Shown here one piece after another: positions 31,079-40,142 of a DNA stretch of 45,319 nucleotides. The notes below the pieces were generated by a model. That model had not been told where the DNA came from, made no database searches, and saw nothing but the letters and a program-made list of their open reading frames with translations. The stretch comes from Ruminococcus sp. (lineage in GTDB: Bacteria > Bacillota > Clostridia > Oscillospirales > Ruminococcaceae). The DNA is taken from the NCBI GenBank assembly GCA_017542125.1, contig JAFXXU010000010.1, positions 1 through 45,319 of the forward strand, read 5' to 3'. Both the position numbers and the translations under genes were made by a program. Position 1 is the stretch's first letter, and the number at the start of each line of letters is the position of its first letter.

Positions 31079-33187
31079 ATGAAAAAGCATCTTTACAAGC
31101 TGGGATATGTTATAGTCATCGTGCTGATCTATCTTATGGTGGCTTTCGACTCCCTTTATTCAATAGATATGTTTCTGACCGATCATCTTTACTCCCGGCT
31201 GGACGGGCCGAGCAGCAGGATAGTCATAATCGGGGTGGATGAAGAGACCCTCTCGAAATACGGGAATTTCGCGCTGTGGTCGAGAGAAAAGCTGGCGGAG
31301 CTGCTGAACAGGCTTTACGGGGATGAGGAGAATGCTCCCGCTGTGGTGGGTATGGACTTTATCCTCAGCGATCATTACAGCGAGGAGGCTGACAGGGCTC
31401 TGGCGGAGGCGGCCAGGGGAAGAGATGTGGTGATCGGGACCAACATCGTTTACCGCGGGGCTGTGGAGACAGACGAGAGTGGGCAGAAGTATTTCAACAA
31501 GGGGCACATTGCCGACATCGAGATGCCCTACGAGGAGCTTGACGAGGCAGCGGAGAAGGGCTTTACTAACGAGTTCATCGCCTCGGACGGGTATGTGAGG
31601 TACAGCCGCAACAGCGTTATCATACCTGAGGGATTAAGGTACAAGGCGGGCAGCACTCACGAGAGCTTTGCTTACCGCATTTACGAGATATATCAGGCCA
31701 AGACCGGTGAGAAGATAGTGGCCCCCAACGTGAACCGGGAGGGGCAGTTCCAGTTCCTGTATTCGGGGGAGGCGGGGGAATACTCGGTAGTTTCTCTGGA
31801 TGCGGTGTTATCGGGGAAGATACCGGCCTCGGCTTTCAGGGACGCCATCGTACTGGTGGGGGCTTATGCTCCGGGGTTTCAGGACTCATATCAGGCAGCA
31901 TCGGACAGGGGGAGCATGATGTACGGTGTGGAGATCCACGCCAACATCCTACAGGCATATATGTCCGAAAAGACGCTGGTCTCGGCGACGCCCTATCAGG
32001 CTGCGGCGGTCATAAGCCTGCTGATAGTTCTGCTCTTTGTGCTGCTGCGCAGGAGGGTACTGTTCATCACGCTGCCCGTATCCGTTGCGGCGGCGGCGGT
32101 CTACACGGTCGCGGGAAGGATACTTTCGGGGCACGGGATATACCTGAGCCTGGCTTATATGTACTTTGCGCTGCTGCTGATGGTACTTTACTTCATCCTG
32201 GAAAAATACCTGCGGGAGCTTATAGCGAATTACCGGTATCAGGAGGAGATCAAGGAACAGATGTGGTCCTTTACAGAGGCCATGACAGCTGCCATAGATG
32301 AACGGACGCCCTACAACGTATCCCACACGAGGAACGTGGCGAAGTACAGCGGGATGATAGCGGATCACATAAACACTCTGCACGGGAAGGGTCTGGAAGA
32401 TGAGGTCTTTTCGGTACAGAGGAAGGAGCAGCTGGTAATGGGGGCGCTGCTGCACGATGTGGGCAAGGTGGCGGTACCCCTTTCGGTAATGAACAAGGAG
32501 ACGCGGCTCAACGGTCGGGAGAAGGCCGTGGAGGACAGGCTGAACACCTACAGGCTGGAAGCGAAGATAGCCATGCTTGAGGGCAAAATGGACGAGGCCC
32601 GGTATCAGGAATTATGCGGACGGATAGACGAGGCTGTCAGCGTTATGAACAGAGTCAACGGAGCGGGCTTCGTTGATGAGGAGACGCGGGCGAAGCTTTC
32701 GGAGGTGCTTGAATATGAATACAGGGACACGGAGGGCGGCAGCCGGCCCTTTTTCACGGAGGAGGAGAAGGACTGCCTGAGGATAATAAAGGGCACTCTT
32801 ACGGATGAAGAACGGAAGATAATGCAGAGCCACGTTGAGATCACGGAGAGGATACTTGACAAGGTACACTTCAACAAGTATTTTGCCGAGTCGCCGGTAT
32901 TTGCGGTACAGCACCACGAATGCCTGAACGGAAAGGGTTATCCCAGGGGGCTGAAAGCGGAGGAGCTCAGCACCGAGGCGAGGATAATCGCGGTGGCGGA
33001 CATCTGCGATGCGCTGCTTGCCGAGGACAGGCCCTACAAGAAGCCCCTGCCCAGGGAGCAGGCGTTCAGGATAATGAGGAGCATGGCTGAGGATGGGAAC
33101 ATTGACGGCAAGCTGGTGGAATACCTCTACGAATGCACAGGGCCGGATGAGGGCGAGGATGCCGAAAAGCAAAGGGGAGAATTATGA
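31079..33187 (+). CDS. CHASE2-sensor HD-GYP phosphodiesterase
   Basis: A 702-residue membrane protein. A first membrane helix (about 7-27) leads to an extracellular CHASE2 domain (about 28-310), then three membrane helices (about 325-400) and a cytoplasmic HD-GYP domain that should hydrolyse c-di-GMP. CHASE2 traits include IVIIGVDEETLSKYGNF, SREKLAELL, VVGMDFIL and VLVGAYAPGF. The catalytic HD (459-460, in LLHDVGKVAVP), HH (612-613) and the GKGYP motif are present. The HD-to-HH distance is about 150 residues against roughly 60 usually, because of a charged helical insertion. The gene overlaps the FecR-domain gene by four bases. CHASE2 and FecR genes are often neighbours in other bacteria. Confidence 0.92.
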   Translation: MKKHLYKLGYVIVIVLIYLMVAFDSLYSIDMFLTDHLYSRLDGPSSRIVIIGVDEETLSKYGNFALWSREKLAELLNRLYGDEENAPAVVGMDFILSDHYSEEADRALAEAARGRDVVIGTNIVYRGAVETDESGQKYFNKGHIADIEMPYEELDEAAEKGFTNEFIASDGYVRYSRNSVIIPEGLRYKAGSTHESFAYRIYEIYQAKTGEKIVAPNVNREGQFQFLYSGEAGEYSVVSLDAVLSGKIPASAFRDAIVLVGAYAPGFQDSYQAASDRGSMMYGVEIHANILQAYMSEKTLVSATPYQAAAVISLLIVLLFVLLRRRVLFITLPVSVAAAAVYTVAGRILSGHGIYLSLAYMYFALLLMVLYFILEKYLRELIANYRYQEEIKEQMWSFTEAMTAAIDERTPYNVSHTRNVAKYSGMIADHINTLHGKGLEDEVFSVQRKEQLVMGALLHDVGKVAVPLSVMNKETRLNGREKAVEDRLNTYRLEAKIAMLEGKMDEARYQELCGRIDEAVSVMNRVNGAGFVDEETRAKLSEVLEYEYRDTEGGSRPFFTEEEKDCLRIIKGTLTDEERKIMQSHVEITERILDKVHFNKYFAESPVFAVQHHECLNGKGYPRGLKAEELSTEARIIAVADICDALLAEDRPYKKPLPREQAFRIMRSMAEDGNIDGKLVEYLYECTGPDEGEDAEKQRGEL

Positions 33188-34938
33188 AACTGTTTGAAAC
33201 GAAGAAGGGGAAGATCATCTTAGCGGCGGTGATAGCTGCCCTGCTGATCTGCATCGGGGTCATTCTGGCGGTGGTACTGTCGAAGAAGGAATACCGGAGT
33301 ATTTCGGTGGAGGCTGTAAAGGGCTCGGTGATCGTTGCCAACGAAAAGAACAGCGAGCAGGCCTACAAGGGTCAGCGGCTTTACGGCGGCGACGATGTGA
33401 CTGTTTGGGACAGCTCAGACCTTACCATGTGCATGAACAATGACAAATATCTATATGCGGATGAGAACACCCATTTCCGTCTGGAAGACAGCTCCACGGA
33501 GAATTCCAGCAGGATAAGGATAATCCTGGACAAGGGCTCGGAGCTGAACGAGCTGACCGAGAAGCTTAATCAGGATGAATCCTATCAGGTGGACACGCCG
33601 AACTCGACTATGTCGGTACGGGGGACGAAGTTCAGGGTAACGGTCTACACGGACGATGAAGGCAAGATATACACTCTGCTGGAGGTCGAAGAGGGTGTGG
33701 TGCTGGTACAGCTGAAGGATCTCACGGGAGGATACAACGGGATAGTTAAGGAGTTCTACGCAGGTCAGAGCGCTCTGATCCGCGGGGATGCAAGGCCCTC
33801 GGAATTCGTGAAGTCAAAGGCGGGAGAAGAGGTGCTTTTGCTTGACCTCACTTCCCTGCCGACGGAGGCTGTACCCAGGCTCAAGGAGGTCATCAGGATG
33901 CTTGAGTCGGGCGAAGGAGGCAGCGGCTCGGGTGATAATTCCAAGGCGCAGCCGGATGACAGCTCAGAGGATAAGCAGGATGACTCCCTCGGGGAGCACA
34001 CGCATACTGCGGGAGAATTTGAAGTGACTGTGGAGCCCGGTTGTGAGACCAAGGGAGAGCAGATCGCCAAGTGCACCGAATGCGGAGAGATAGTCAAGAC
34101 GGAAGAGATCGAGGCGCTGGGGCATGATTTCTCGGACTGGTCGGCTGTGGAGGGAAACAGCTGCTACGGTGATTCCTCAGAGCGGCGGGTATGCTCACGC
34201 TGCGGTGAGACCGAGACACGCTCCGCCGGAAAGGCCGAGCACAGCTGGGGCGAATGGCAGACCGTGAAGTCCCCCACCTGCGGGACGGAGGGTTCCGAGG
34301 AAAGGGTATGCTCAAAATGCGGTGATAAGGAGACCCGGACGCTCGGGGCTTCGGGCGAACACAAATGGGTAAAGACCGAGGACGCGGCTGCGGGATGCAC
34401 AACCGAGGGCTCCGGGCATTATGTATGCTCTGTCTGCGGGGCGAAGGGTGACAGCTACACCGTTGCTGCTAAGGGACACAGTTTCTCCGGGTGGGTGACG
34501 CAGAAGAGCGCGTCCTGCGGATCAAGCGGTTCGGAGACACGGAAGTGCTCGGTATGCGGCAAGGCAGAGACCCGCACCGTTGCGGCTCTGGAACACAGCT
34601 GGGGCAGCTGGAAGGCCTCAAAGCAGGCCACCTGCGGGGCTGCGGGAACGGATGTGAGGACCTGCTCTCTCTGCGGGAAGCAGGAGACGCGGACGGTGGC
34701 TGCCACGGGGCTGCATAATTTCTCGGAGCTCATTGTGGATGTGCCTGCCGAGTGCATAAAAGACGGCTCGGGGCATTACGAATGCACTGTCTGCGGGGAG
34801 AGGCGCGAGGAGGTCATCCCCAAGACGGGGCATAATTACGAATTGGTCTCCACCGTGATGATCGACCAGAACACCAAGCAGGAGACCTACAAGTGCAAGT
34901 ACTGCAATTCGGTATACACCGCGACGAAGAAGGCATAA
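33184..34938 (+). CDS. FecR-domain protein with CxxC tandem repeats
   Basis: A 584-residue protein. A hydrophobic segment at about 11-32 anchors or exports it. A FecR domain (about 40-205) follows, with VDTPNSTMSVRGTKFRVTV as its core motif. An acidic Ser/Gly linker (about 245-275) leads to seven or so modules of 40-50 residues, each with a C..CG pair and a conserved Gly-His/Trp motif such as EHSWGEW. No LPxTG-type sorting signal is present, so it probably remains attached by its N-terminal helix with the rest outside. Its start overlaps the CHASE2/HD-GYP stop (ATGA), so both are made together and may form one sensory pair. The same repeat type occurs in the 1386-residue protein at 40.6 kb. 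Confidence 0.88.
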   Translation: MKLFETKKGKIILAAVIAALLICIGVILAVVLSKKEYRSISVEAVKGSVIVANEKNSEQAYKGQRLYGGDDVTVWDSSDLTMCMNNDKYLYADENTHFRLEDSSTENSSRIRIILDKGSELNELTEKLNQDESYQVDTPNSTMSVRGTKFRVTVYTDDEGKIYTLLEVEEGVVLVQLKDLTGGYNGIVKEFYAGQSALIRGDARPSEFVKSKAGEEVLLLDLTSLPTEAVPRLKEVIRMLESGEGGSGSGDNSKAQPDDSSEDKQDDSLGEHTHTAGEFEVTVEPGCETKGEQIAKCTECGEIVKTEEIEALGHDFSDWSAVEGNSCYGDSSERRVCSRCGETETRSAGKAEHSWGEWQTVKSPTCGTEGSEERVCSKCGDKETRTLGASGEHKWVKTEDAAAGCTTEGSGHYVCSVCGAKGDSYTVAAKGHSFSGWVTQKSASCGSSGSETRKCSVCGKAETRTVAALEHSWGSWKASKQATCGAAGTDVRTCSLCGKQETRTVAATGLHNFSELIVDVPAECIKDGSGHYECTVCGERREEVIPKTGHNYELVSTVMIDQNTKQETYKCKYCNSVYTATKKA

Positions 34939-34975
34939 AAACAGGGCGCAGAGCTGAACTCTGCGCCATTATTGT
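34936..34975. terminator. Bidirectional terminator between converging genes
   Basis: GGCGCAGAG and CTCTGCGCC form a perfect 9-bp stem with loop CTGAA. TTATTGTTTT follows on the plus strand and TTTTTAT on the minus strand. Confidence 0.85.
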
Positions 34976-34994
34976 TTTGAAATGATACTGCGGG

Positions 34995-37900
34995 TCAATC
35001 GAAATAGGTCTCCTCATAGCCGGGCCACTCGGCGAAGTACTTGGCGAGGATGGAGAGATCTTCCAGGTCGGGGGCGCCGGAATTGTTGAGGTCGGCAGCC
35101 CGGACGTCTACGATCTCATCGAAGCCTGTCCACTCGGCGAAGTATTTGGCGAGGTCGGAGTAATCGCTGAGGTCAACAACGCCGTCGCGGTTGACGTCGC
35201 CTTTCTTGAAGGGCTTACCGGCGAGATCGAAGGCGAGGGCGGAATAGCAGCCCTCTGCGGCGCTGAAGCCGGGGATGAGGGTAGCCATCTGAACGGTCGT
35301 CTCCTTCATGGAGTCGGCGGGGAGGAGGATGATCTCGATGCCGGTGACAGAGCAGGTATCCAGGACGGTGATCATATCTGACAGGTCGGCGGGGGCGAGA
35401 TCAGACTTGACGAAGATATCAAAGTTATTGTCGTTATCGAGATCAAGCTTTACGCCGCGGGGGGAATCGGAGACGGTCTCATAGCCTACGATGCTTTCAT
35501 CGCTCAGGACGGCGAGGGCACAGAGGAACCTGAAATAATCGTTCCGGGAGGCAAAGGTATAGCTGCCTGACGAGAGGTCAAGGGTGAGGGTGCCGAGGTC
35601 GGGGATATACGCTTCTCCGGGGATGATCTTTGCTGCGGCGGCGACTGTGGTGCCGTCGCTGTTATAGACGGTGCCGCCGAAGTTGATACCGCCCTCGGGC
35701 TCGGCGATATGGCAGCCGATGAGGTCGAGCTCGGCGAGGTTATTGAAGGCGGCAGCGGTGGATCTCGCCTCGACGGCGGAGTTATTGATATTCAGCATTT
35801 CGGTACCGTGGTAGCCGGAGACGCCGTACTTGGCATTGAGGACCACATCGGCGTCCTTGATGGTGAGGTCATAGGTACTGAGGAGGAGGGCGGAGGTCTG
35901 GCCGGAGATAAGGGTCAGCTTGCCGGGGCCGGTGATGACGGTATAGCCCTGGAAGCGGGCGGCGGCCTGTGAGCCTCGTACCAGGACATCCTTATTTACC
36001 TTGACGGTAAGGCCGGAGATATAGCTTCTTATACCGAACTCTGCTCTGGGGGAGCTGATATTGCCGTTGAGCTCCAGGGTATTGGTGTCGGGGTCATAGG
36101 AGGCGGCGCTGTTTTCAAGGATATCATCCTTGTTGAGGGTATCGACCTGGCAGTCACCGACATAGAGGTCATACAGCTTATAGGGTTCGATGGTGATCTC
36201 CGGGGAGGGGGCGGAGCCGTTGCCGATATAATAGGACTTGGCATTGGAGTCATAGTAGACATAACTGCCGGAGGGCTGGGAGACGCGGCAGTCTGTCAGG
36301 GTTATGCCGTCGAGGTAGCCGATGCCGTTATATTCTGATTCGGCATAGACATTGGAGTTGTCGATAACGAGCTTGCTGCCGTTGCCGCCGCCGCAGATGC
36401 CGATAGTTCCTTTGAGAGCCACATTGGCGTCCTTGATGGTGAGGGTGGAGTCGCCGACATTGATGGCGACTTCTTTGTTGCTCGCGACGTTGAGCTTGCC
36501 GGGGCCTGTTACTGTGGTATCGCCGTAGGGGCAGAAGGCATTGGCTGTGACGGAACGCAGAACAAGGTTTTTATTCACCTTGACGGTGAGGCCCTCTATT
36601 TCGGAGAAGACGGCGGGGACGTCGCTCCCGAAAATGCTTGCGTTGAGCTCGAGGGTCTTGGTCGCGGGGTCGTAGACGGCTTCTTTCTTGCCGTTTCCGA
36701 GGACGTCGTCCTTATTGAGGTTGGTGACGCGGATGCCGGCTATGTTGAGGTCATACTCCTCGTAGGGGACGATCTCGACCTCCTCGGCGGAGGATCTGCC
36801 GTCGCCGATATACCAGGCTTTGGCGGTGGAATCGTAGTAGGTGGTGCCGCCTGCGGGGCGGATGATCTTGCAGCCTGTCAGATCTATGCCCCCGAGGTAG
36901 CCCACGCCGAAGATATCGGCGGAGGCGGTGAGGGTGGAGTTATTCACTTTGAGACTGCTGCCGGAGCCGCTGCCGCAGACGCCCATTTTACCGAAGAGAG
37001 CCACATTTGCGTCCTTGATCGTGAGGGTGGCACCGGCGTTGTTGATCGCCAGCTCATCCCTGCTCTTGACGGTGAGCTTGCCGGGGCCTGATACGGTAGT
37101 ATTGCCGTAGGGGCAGAAGGTATTGACGGTGGTGGATTCAAGGGTGAGATCCTTATTCACCCTGACGGTGAGGCCGTCTACCGTAGAGAACACGGCGGGG
37201 GCGTCCCCTGCGGAGATACTGCCGTTGAGCAGGAGGGTCTTGGTGGAGGGGACGTAGACGGCTTCTTTATTGCCGCTGCCGAGGATGTCGGAGCAGTTAT
37301 GGGCGGACACCTGGATACCGCCGACGGAGAGGTCGTATTTTTCGTAGGAGATCTTGGCTTGGGTGGCTTTTACTGTGCCGTTGCTGTTATAGATCGAGCC
37401 GTTTTGGTTAATGCCGCCGTTGGGTGAGACGATCTTGCAGCCTTCAAGTGTAAGGCCGCCGAATACAAAATCACATATTGCACCATCGGTGCTGTCGGCA
37501 TTTATTTCGGAATTCCTGATCGTGAGCTTTTCGTCTTTCGGCAGAGCCTTGATGCCCCATCTGCCTTTAACATCGACGCTTGCGCTGTCTATTGTCAGAT
37601 CGGCCTCGATGACCAATATGCCTGCACTGTAAGTGGATTCGGCTGTCAGCTTTCCTCGGCCTGTTATTGTCGTATCTCCCCTGAGCTGGAGTGCGTCTCT
37701 TAATTCTTCGGTTGCCCTAACGGTCACATCTTTGTTTACTTTGATAGTTAAGCCGTCAACATAATTGAGTATACCGTTTCTGTCGGCAGTCGGGATAATA
37801 TCCCCGTTAAGCTCAAGGGTCTTGGTTTTGGGGTCATAGCAGGCTTCGCCGTGACCGAGGATATCATTGCAGTTCTTGGGGGTCGCCTGGACACCTGCTA

Positions 37901-38621
37901 CTTTGAAATTATATATCAGGTCTTTTATTATTGACACTTCTTTGGCTAATGTGGTCAAGTCGCTTTCATAGATAGAGCTATTCTGGTATTCAGCATCGGC
38001 AGGAGAATCAATGACCGAGCCGGAAAGCACTATTTCATTTTTGATCCTGCATATCGCGCCTTTTTCACCGGCTGCGGTAACATCAGAATCATTGATCACA
38101 AGTCTTTCGGATATCATTCCCGGGATCTCTACACCTGTTGATGTATTCTCGCCGGCGATGCCGTAATTCTTTCCTCTTACCTCAACGGTCATATCATTTA
38201 TCGTTAAAGTCGTAAGGTTAAACACGCCAATTCCGATATTGTCACTTAATACGGTGAGTTTGCCGCTTCCGGAAATAGTTGTGGAATACTGCAGGTTCAG
38301 ACCATAATTATAACCTTTAACTGTAACATCATTGTTTACTATGATACGAAGTCCTCTGATATTATGCTCTATTCCGTTAGCATTTTTGGCGATGATATCC
38401 TTGTATAGATTAAGCGTCATTGAATCGTGATCAAAAGATGCTTCGCCGTTGCCGAGGATATCGTCGCAGTTCTCGCTCGTTACCTGTACTCCGGCAACAG
38501 TAACTGCATATCTGGACAGAGCCGCAGCCCGGAGGATGCCCTCGGGAAGCATACCGAGCATTGAGAGCGTCATGGCAAAGGCGGTGATGAGCGATGCCAT
38601 TCTTCTGCGTAACCTTATCAT
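34995..38621 (-). CDS. Secreted dockerin protein with five beta-helix-type repeats
   Basis: A 1208-residue secreted protein. I chose the ATG at 38621, preceded by GGGGAGGA. Residues 1-35 form a signal peptide (MIRLRRR, then a hydrophobic stretch ending near LRAAA). Five repeats of about 190 residues begin near residues 38, 238, 428, 620 and 815, each opening with a YDL.V.G.QV....DILG motif and continuing with LTVKVNKDV, T.I.GPGKLT, LTIKDA.V and L.GC.I..P. This resembles carbohydrate-binding beta-helix proteins of the Cthe_2159 kind. After a spacer, residues about 1136-1205 form a type I dockerin with calcium loops GDVNRDGVVDLSDY and ADLNNSGAPDLEDL, each followed by LAKYFAEW. It should bind a cohesin encoded elsewhere. 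Confidence 0.92.
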   Translation of the reverse strand: MIRLRRRMASLITAFAMTLSMLGMLPEGILRAAALSRYAVTVAGVQVTSENCDDILGNGEASFDHDSMTLNLYKDIIAKNANGIEHNIRGLRIIVNNDVTVKGYNYGLNLQYSTTISGSGKLTVLSDNIGIGVFNLTTLTINDMTVEVRGKNYGIAGENTSTGVEIPGMISERLVINDSDVTAAGEKGAICRIKNEIVLSGSVIDSPADAEYQNSSIYESDLTTLAKEVSIIKDLIYNFKVAGVQATPKNCNDILGHGEACYDPKTKTLELNGDIIPTADRNGILNYVDGLTIKVNKDVTVRATEELRDALQLRGDTTITGRGKLTAESTYSAGILVIEADLTIDSASVDVKGRWGIKALPKDEKLTIRNSEINADSTDGAICDFVFGGLTLEGCKIVSPNGGINQNGSIYNSNGTVKATQAKISYEKYDLSVGGIQVSAHNCSDILGSGNKEAVYVPSTKTLLLNGSISAGDAPAVFSTVDGLTVRVNKDLTLESTTVNTFCPYGNTTVSGPGKLTVKSRDELAINNAGATLTIKDANVALFGKMGVCGSGSGSSLKVNNSTLTASADIFGVGYLGGIDLTGCKIIRPAGGTTYYDSTAKAWYIGDGRSSAEEVEIVPYEEYDLNIAGIRVTNLNKDDVLGNGKKEAVYDPATKTLELNASIFGSDVPAVFSEIEGLTVKVNKNLVLRSVTANAFCPYGDTTVTGPGKLNVASNKEVAINVGDSTLTIKDANVALKGTIGICGGGNGSKLVIDNSNVYAESEYNGIGYLDGITLTDCRVSQPSGSYVYYDSNAKSYYIGNGSAPSPEITIEPYKLYDLYVGDCQVDTLNKDDILENSAASYDPDTNTLELNGNISSPRAEFGIRSYISGLTVKVNKDVLVRGSQAAARFQGYTVITGPGKLTLISGQTSALLLSTYDLTIKDADVVLNAKYGVSGYHGTEMLNINNSAVEARSTAAAFNNLAELDLIGCHIAEPEGGINFGGTVYNSDGTTVAAAAKIIPGEAYIPDLGTLTLDLSSGSYTFASRNDYFRFLCALAVLSDESIVGYETVSDSPRGVKLDLDNDNNFDIFVKSDLAPADLSDMITVLDTCSVTGIEIILLPADSMKETTVQMATLIPGFSAAEGCYSALAFDLAGKPFKKGDVNRDGVVDLSDYSDLAKYFAEWTGFDEIVDVRAADLNNSGAPDLEDLSILAKYFAEWPGYEETYFD

Positions 38622-38682
38622 TGAAATTCCTCCCCTGAAATGGTTTATGAACAAAATATCCGAAAAATATTAACCCAATATA

Positions 38683-38711
38683 ATTCTAGCACATAAGGGG
38701 GCGGTTGTCAA
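38683..38711 (-). promoter_or_regulatory. Promoter of the dockerin protein gene
   Basis: On the minus strand TTGACA (38706-38711) and TAGAAT (38683-38688) are 17 bases apart. Confidence 0.87.
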
Positions 38712-38757
38712 TATGCGGAGGGGGGGCGGGGGTTTTTTTGGGGGGGTGCTCCCTCTA

Positions 38758-38785
38758 TTGACACAGCGGGGGAAAATGGTATTAT
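38758..38785 (+). promoter_or_regulatory. Promoter of the decayed dockerin-protein paralogue
   Basis: TTGACA (38758-38763) is followed 16 bases later by TATTAT (38780-38785). It is divergent from the promoter at 38683-38711, with a G-rich tract (38720-38746) between them. Confidence 0.65.
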
Positions 38786-38833
38786 AAAGGGCGGACAAGC
38801 AATATCACGACATCTCAAAAGGGGGAGATGTTC

Positions 38834-39300
38834 ATGCAGGATATAAGAAGGAGGAGCCTTTCGCTGGTGACGGCGCTTTTGCTGGTGCTTTCGCTGTTCA
38901 CGCTGCTGCCGGAGGGGAGCTTCCGGGACGAAGGCTGCCATATTATGCCACGCCAACACCGGGATAACGGGCTACGGCTCTCTGACGGTGAACAGCTGCA
39001 GCGATGCGGCTATCCTGATCGACAGCGGGACTCTGAGCATAGAGATCTCACAGCTCACGGCCGAGGGCAAGCGGGGCATTTCGGGAATGCCTCAGAATGA
39101 GAAGCTGATCATCAAGAGCTATATTGTGATGGCTTCATCGAATGCGGGGAAGTTTGCCATAGGCGATTTCAAGAACGGCATCTCTCTCGCGGACTGCGAG
39201 ATAATGAGCCCGCAGCGCTCGGCGACTGTTGGGGTCGTGGGTGAGGATGACGGTCGTTCGCTCCGCTTCGGGTGACGGCAGGATCAACGCTGCTGACAAA
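38834..39300 (+). pseudogene. Truncated, frameshifted paralogue of the dockerin beta-helix protein
   Basis: A GGGGGAG site and ATG at 38834 start a signal peptide (QDIRRRSLSLVTALLLVLSL then LPEG) clearly related to that of the 1208-residue protein (RRR, LITA, LPEG). The frame is then lost near 38930-38960. A second frame from about 38955 continues with TGITGYGSLTVNS, ISGMPQNEKLIIKS and FKNGISLADCEIMSP, which matches the second half of one repeat. Near 39271 a third frame reads GDGRINAADKR, like a dockerin calcium loop. An internal deletion and at least two frame changes therefore join the beginning, part of one repeat and perhaps the end of an ancestral gene. Confidence 0.75.
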
Positions 39301-39336
39301 CGATGTGCGCACTGTATTATTGCAGATCATTTTTTG

Positions 39337-39371
39337 ACCGCTTATGCCGCATCTTATACCGCTTGTGCCGT
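39337..39371 (+). promoter_or_regulatory. Direct repeats, probable LytTR regulator binding sites
   Basis: ACCGCTTATGCCG (39337-39349) and ACCGCTTGTGCCG (39358-39370) differ at one base and are spaced 21 bp apart, two helical turns. They end six bases before the -35 box. LytTR-family activators classically bind paired direct repeats with this spacing, and a LytTR gene lies just downstream, suggesting autoregulation. Confidence 0.72.
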
Positions 39372-39376
39372 TACTA

Positions 39377-39405
39377 TTGATATTTTGCCAATTGTGTTGT
39401 AAAAT
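39377..39405 (+). promoter_or_regulatory. Promoter of the LytTR operon
   Basis: TTGATA (39377-39382) and TAAAAT (39400-39405) are 17 bases apart. Both boxes deviate from consensus, as expected for an activated promoter. Confidence 0.68.
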
Positions 39406-39478
39406 AAGAACATACTTCAAACGCAGAAGCAAGTTAAAACTATGTAAGTTCAACAATTTCGATGTGACGGTAACAGAA

Positions 39479-39682
39479 ATGGATACATTGACTATAAAGG
39501 ATACGGACGAGTGTTCCCTGTTCGCCTGCAGGGTATGCAGAACAAAGACAGGATTTCCTCATCAGAAGTGGTGCAGTTTGTACGGCTCGGATAAAGGCTC
39601 CTGCGGCGGCTGCATCTACTTTGATAAGAGGAAGAAACGGTGCAGGCACCCGAGAAAGCTCAAGGACGGTGACATTCCATGA
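39479..39682 (+). CDS. Small Cys-rich protein at the head of the LytTR operon
   Basis: A 67-residue basic protein with seven Cys (12, 17, 20, 32, 42, 45, 55), including CRVC and CGGC pairs, which suggests zinc binding. I chose the ATG at 39479 as the first good start after the promoter, but its ribosome binding site is weak and a GTG at 39464 is possible. The stop overlaps the LytTR start (ATGA), favouring a real coding region. I do not recognise a family. It could be a zinc-ribbon accessory of the regulator. Confidence 0.55.
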   Translation: MDTLTIKDTDECSLFACRVCRTKTGFPHQKWCSLYGSDKGSCGGCIYFDKRKKRCRHPRKLKDGDIP

Positions 39683-40137
39683 AAGAAATAACTGTGCGCT
39701 TTGAAGAGGCGCCCTCTGCTGACGGTATAGAGGTGGTCATCCGTGCCGGCAAGAGGGACGAGGAGGTCGAAGCGCTTATAGACAGGATCAAAAGCGGCTT
39801 TGCCGATACTGTCAATGCAGCGGACGGCGACGGCTCCACTGTTGTAATAAGGACAGCCGATATTATATCATTCTCGGTGGACGGCAAGAGGACCGAGGTC
39901 ATCACGGCTGACAGCAGATACTTTCTTGTCCAGTCGCTGCAAAGCCTGGAAAAGCAGCTTGACGAAAAAACATTTATACGCATATCCCGCTATGAGATAA
40001 TCAATCTGACAAAGGTCGTGCGCTATGACTTCACGCTGGCCGGCACCCTGCGCATAGAGCTTGAGGGCGGGATAGAAACATGGGCTTCAAGGCGCTGTAT
40101 CCCGGCGATACGCAGGCGCCTTTCGGGAAAGGAGTGA
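39679..40137 (+). CDS. LytTR-family DNA-binding regulator
   Basis: A 152-residue transcription factor without a receiver domain. The N-terminal 50 residues are short and family-specific. The LytTR domain occupies about residues 48-150, with ADIISFSVDGKRTEV, FLVQSLQSLEKQL, TFIRISRYEIINLTKV and a final SRRCIPAIRRRL that normally carries DNA-contacting residues. It is followed at once by a DUF3021 gene, a frequent pairing in Firmicutes in which the membrane protein is thought to modulate the regulator. It probably binds the direct repeats at 39337-39370. Confidence 0.92.
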   Translation: MKEITVRFEEAPSADGIEVVIRAGKRDEEVEALIDRIKSGFADTVNAADGDGSTVVIRTADIISFSVDGKRTEVITADSRYFLVQSLQSLEKQLDEKTFIRISRYEIINLTKVVRYDFTLAGTLRIELEGGIETWASRRCIPAIRRRLSGKE

Positions 40138-40142
40138 CGGTC

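Noticed and set aside
38716-38746. Terminator interpretation of the G-rich/T7/G-rich stretch
   Set aside because: The tract is G on both sides of the T run, so no stem can form on either strand.
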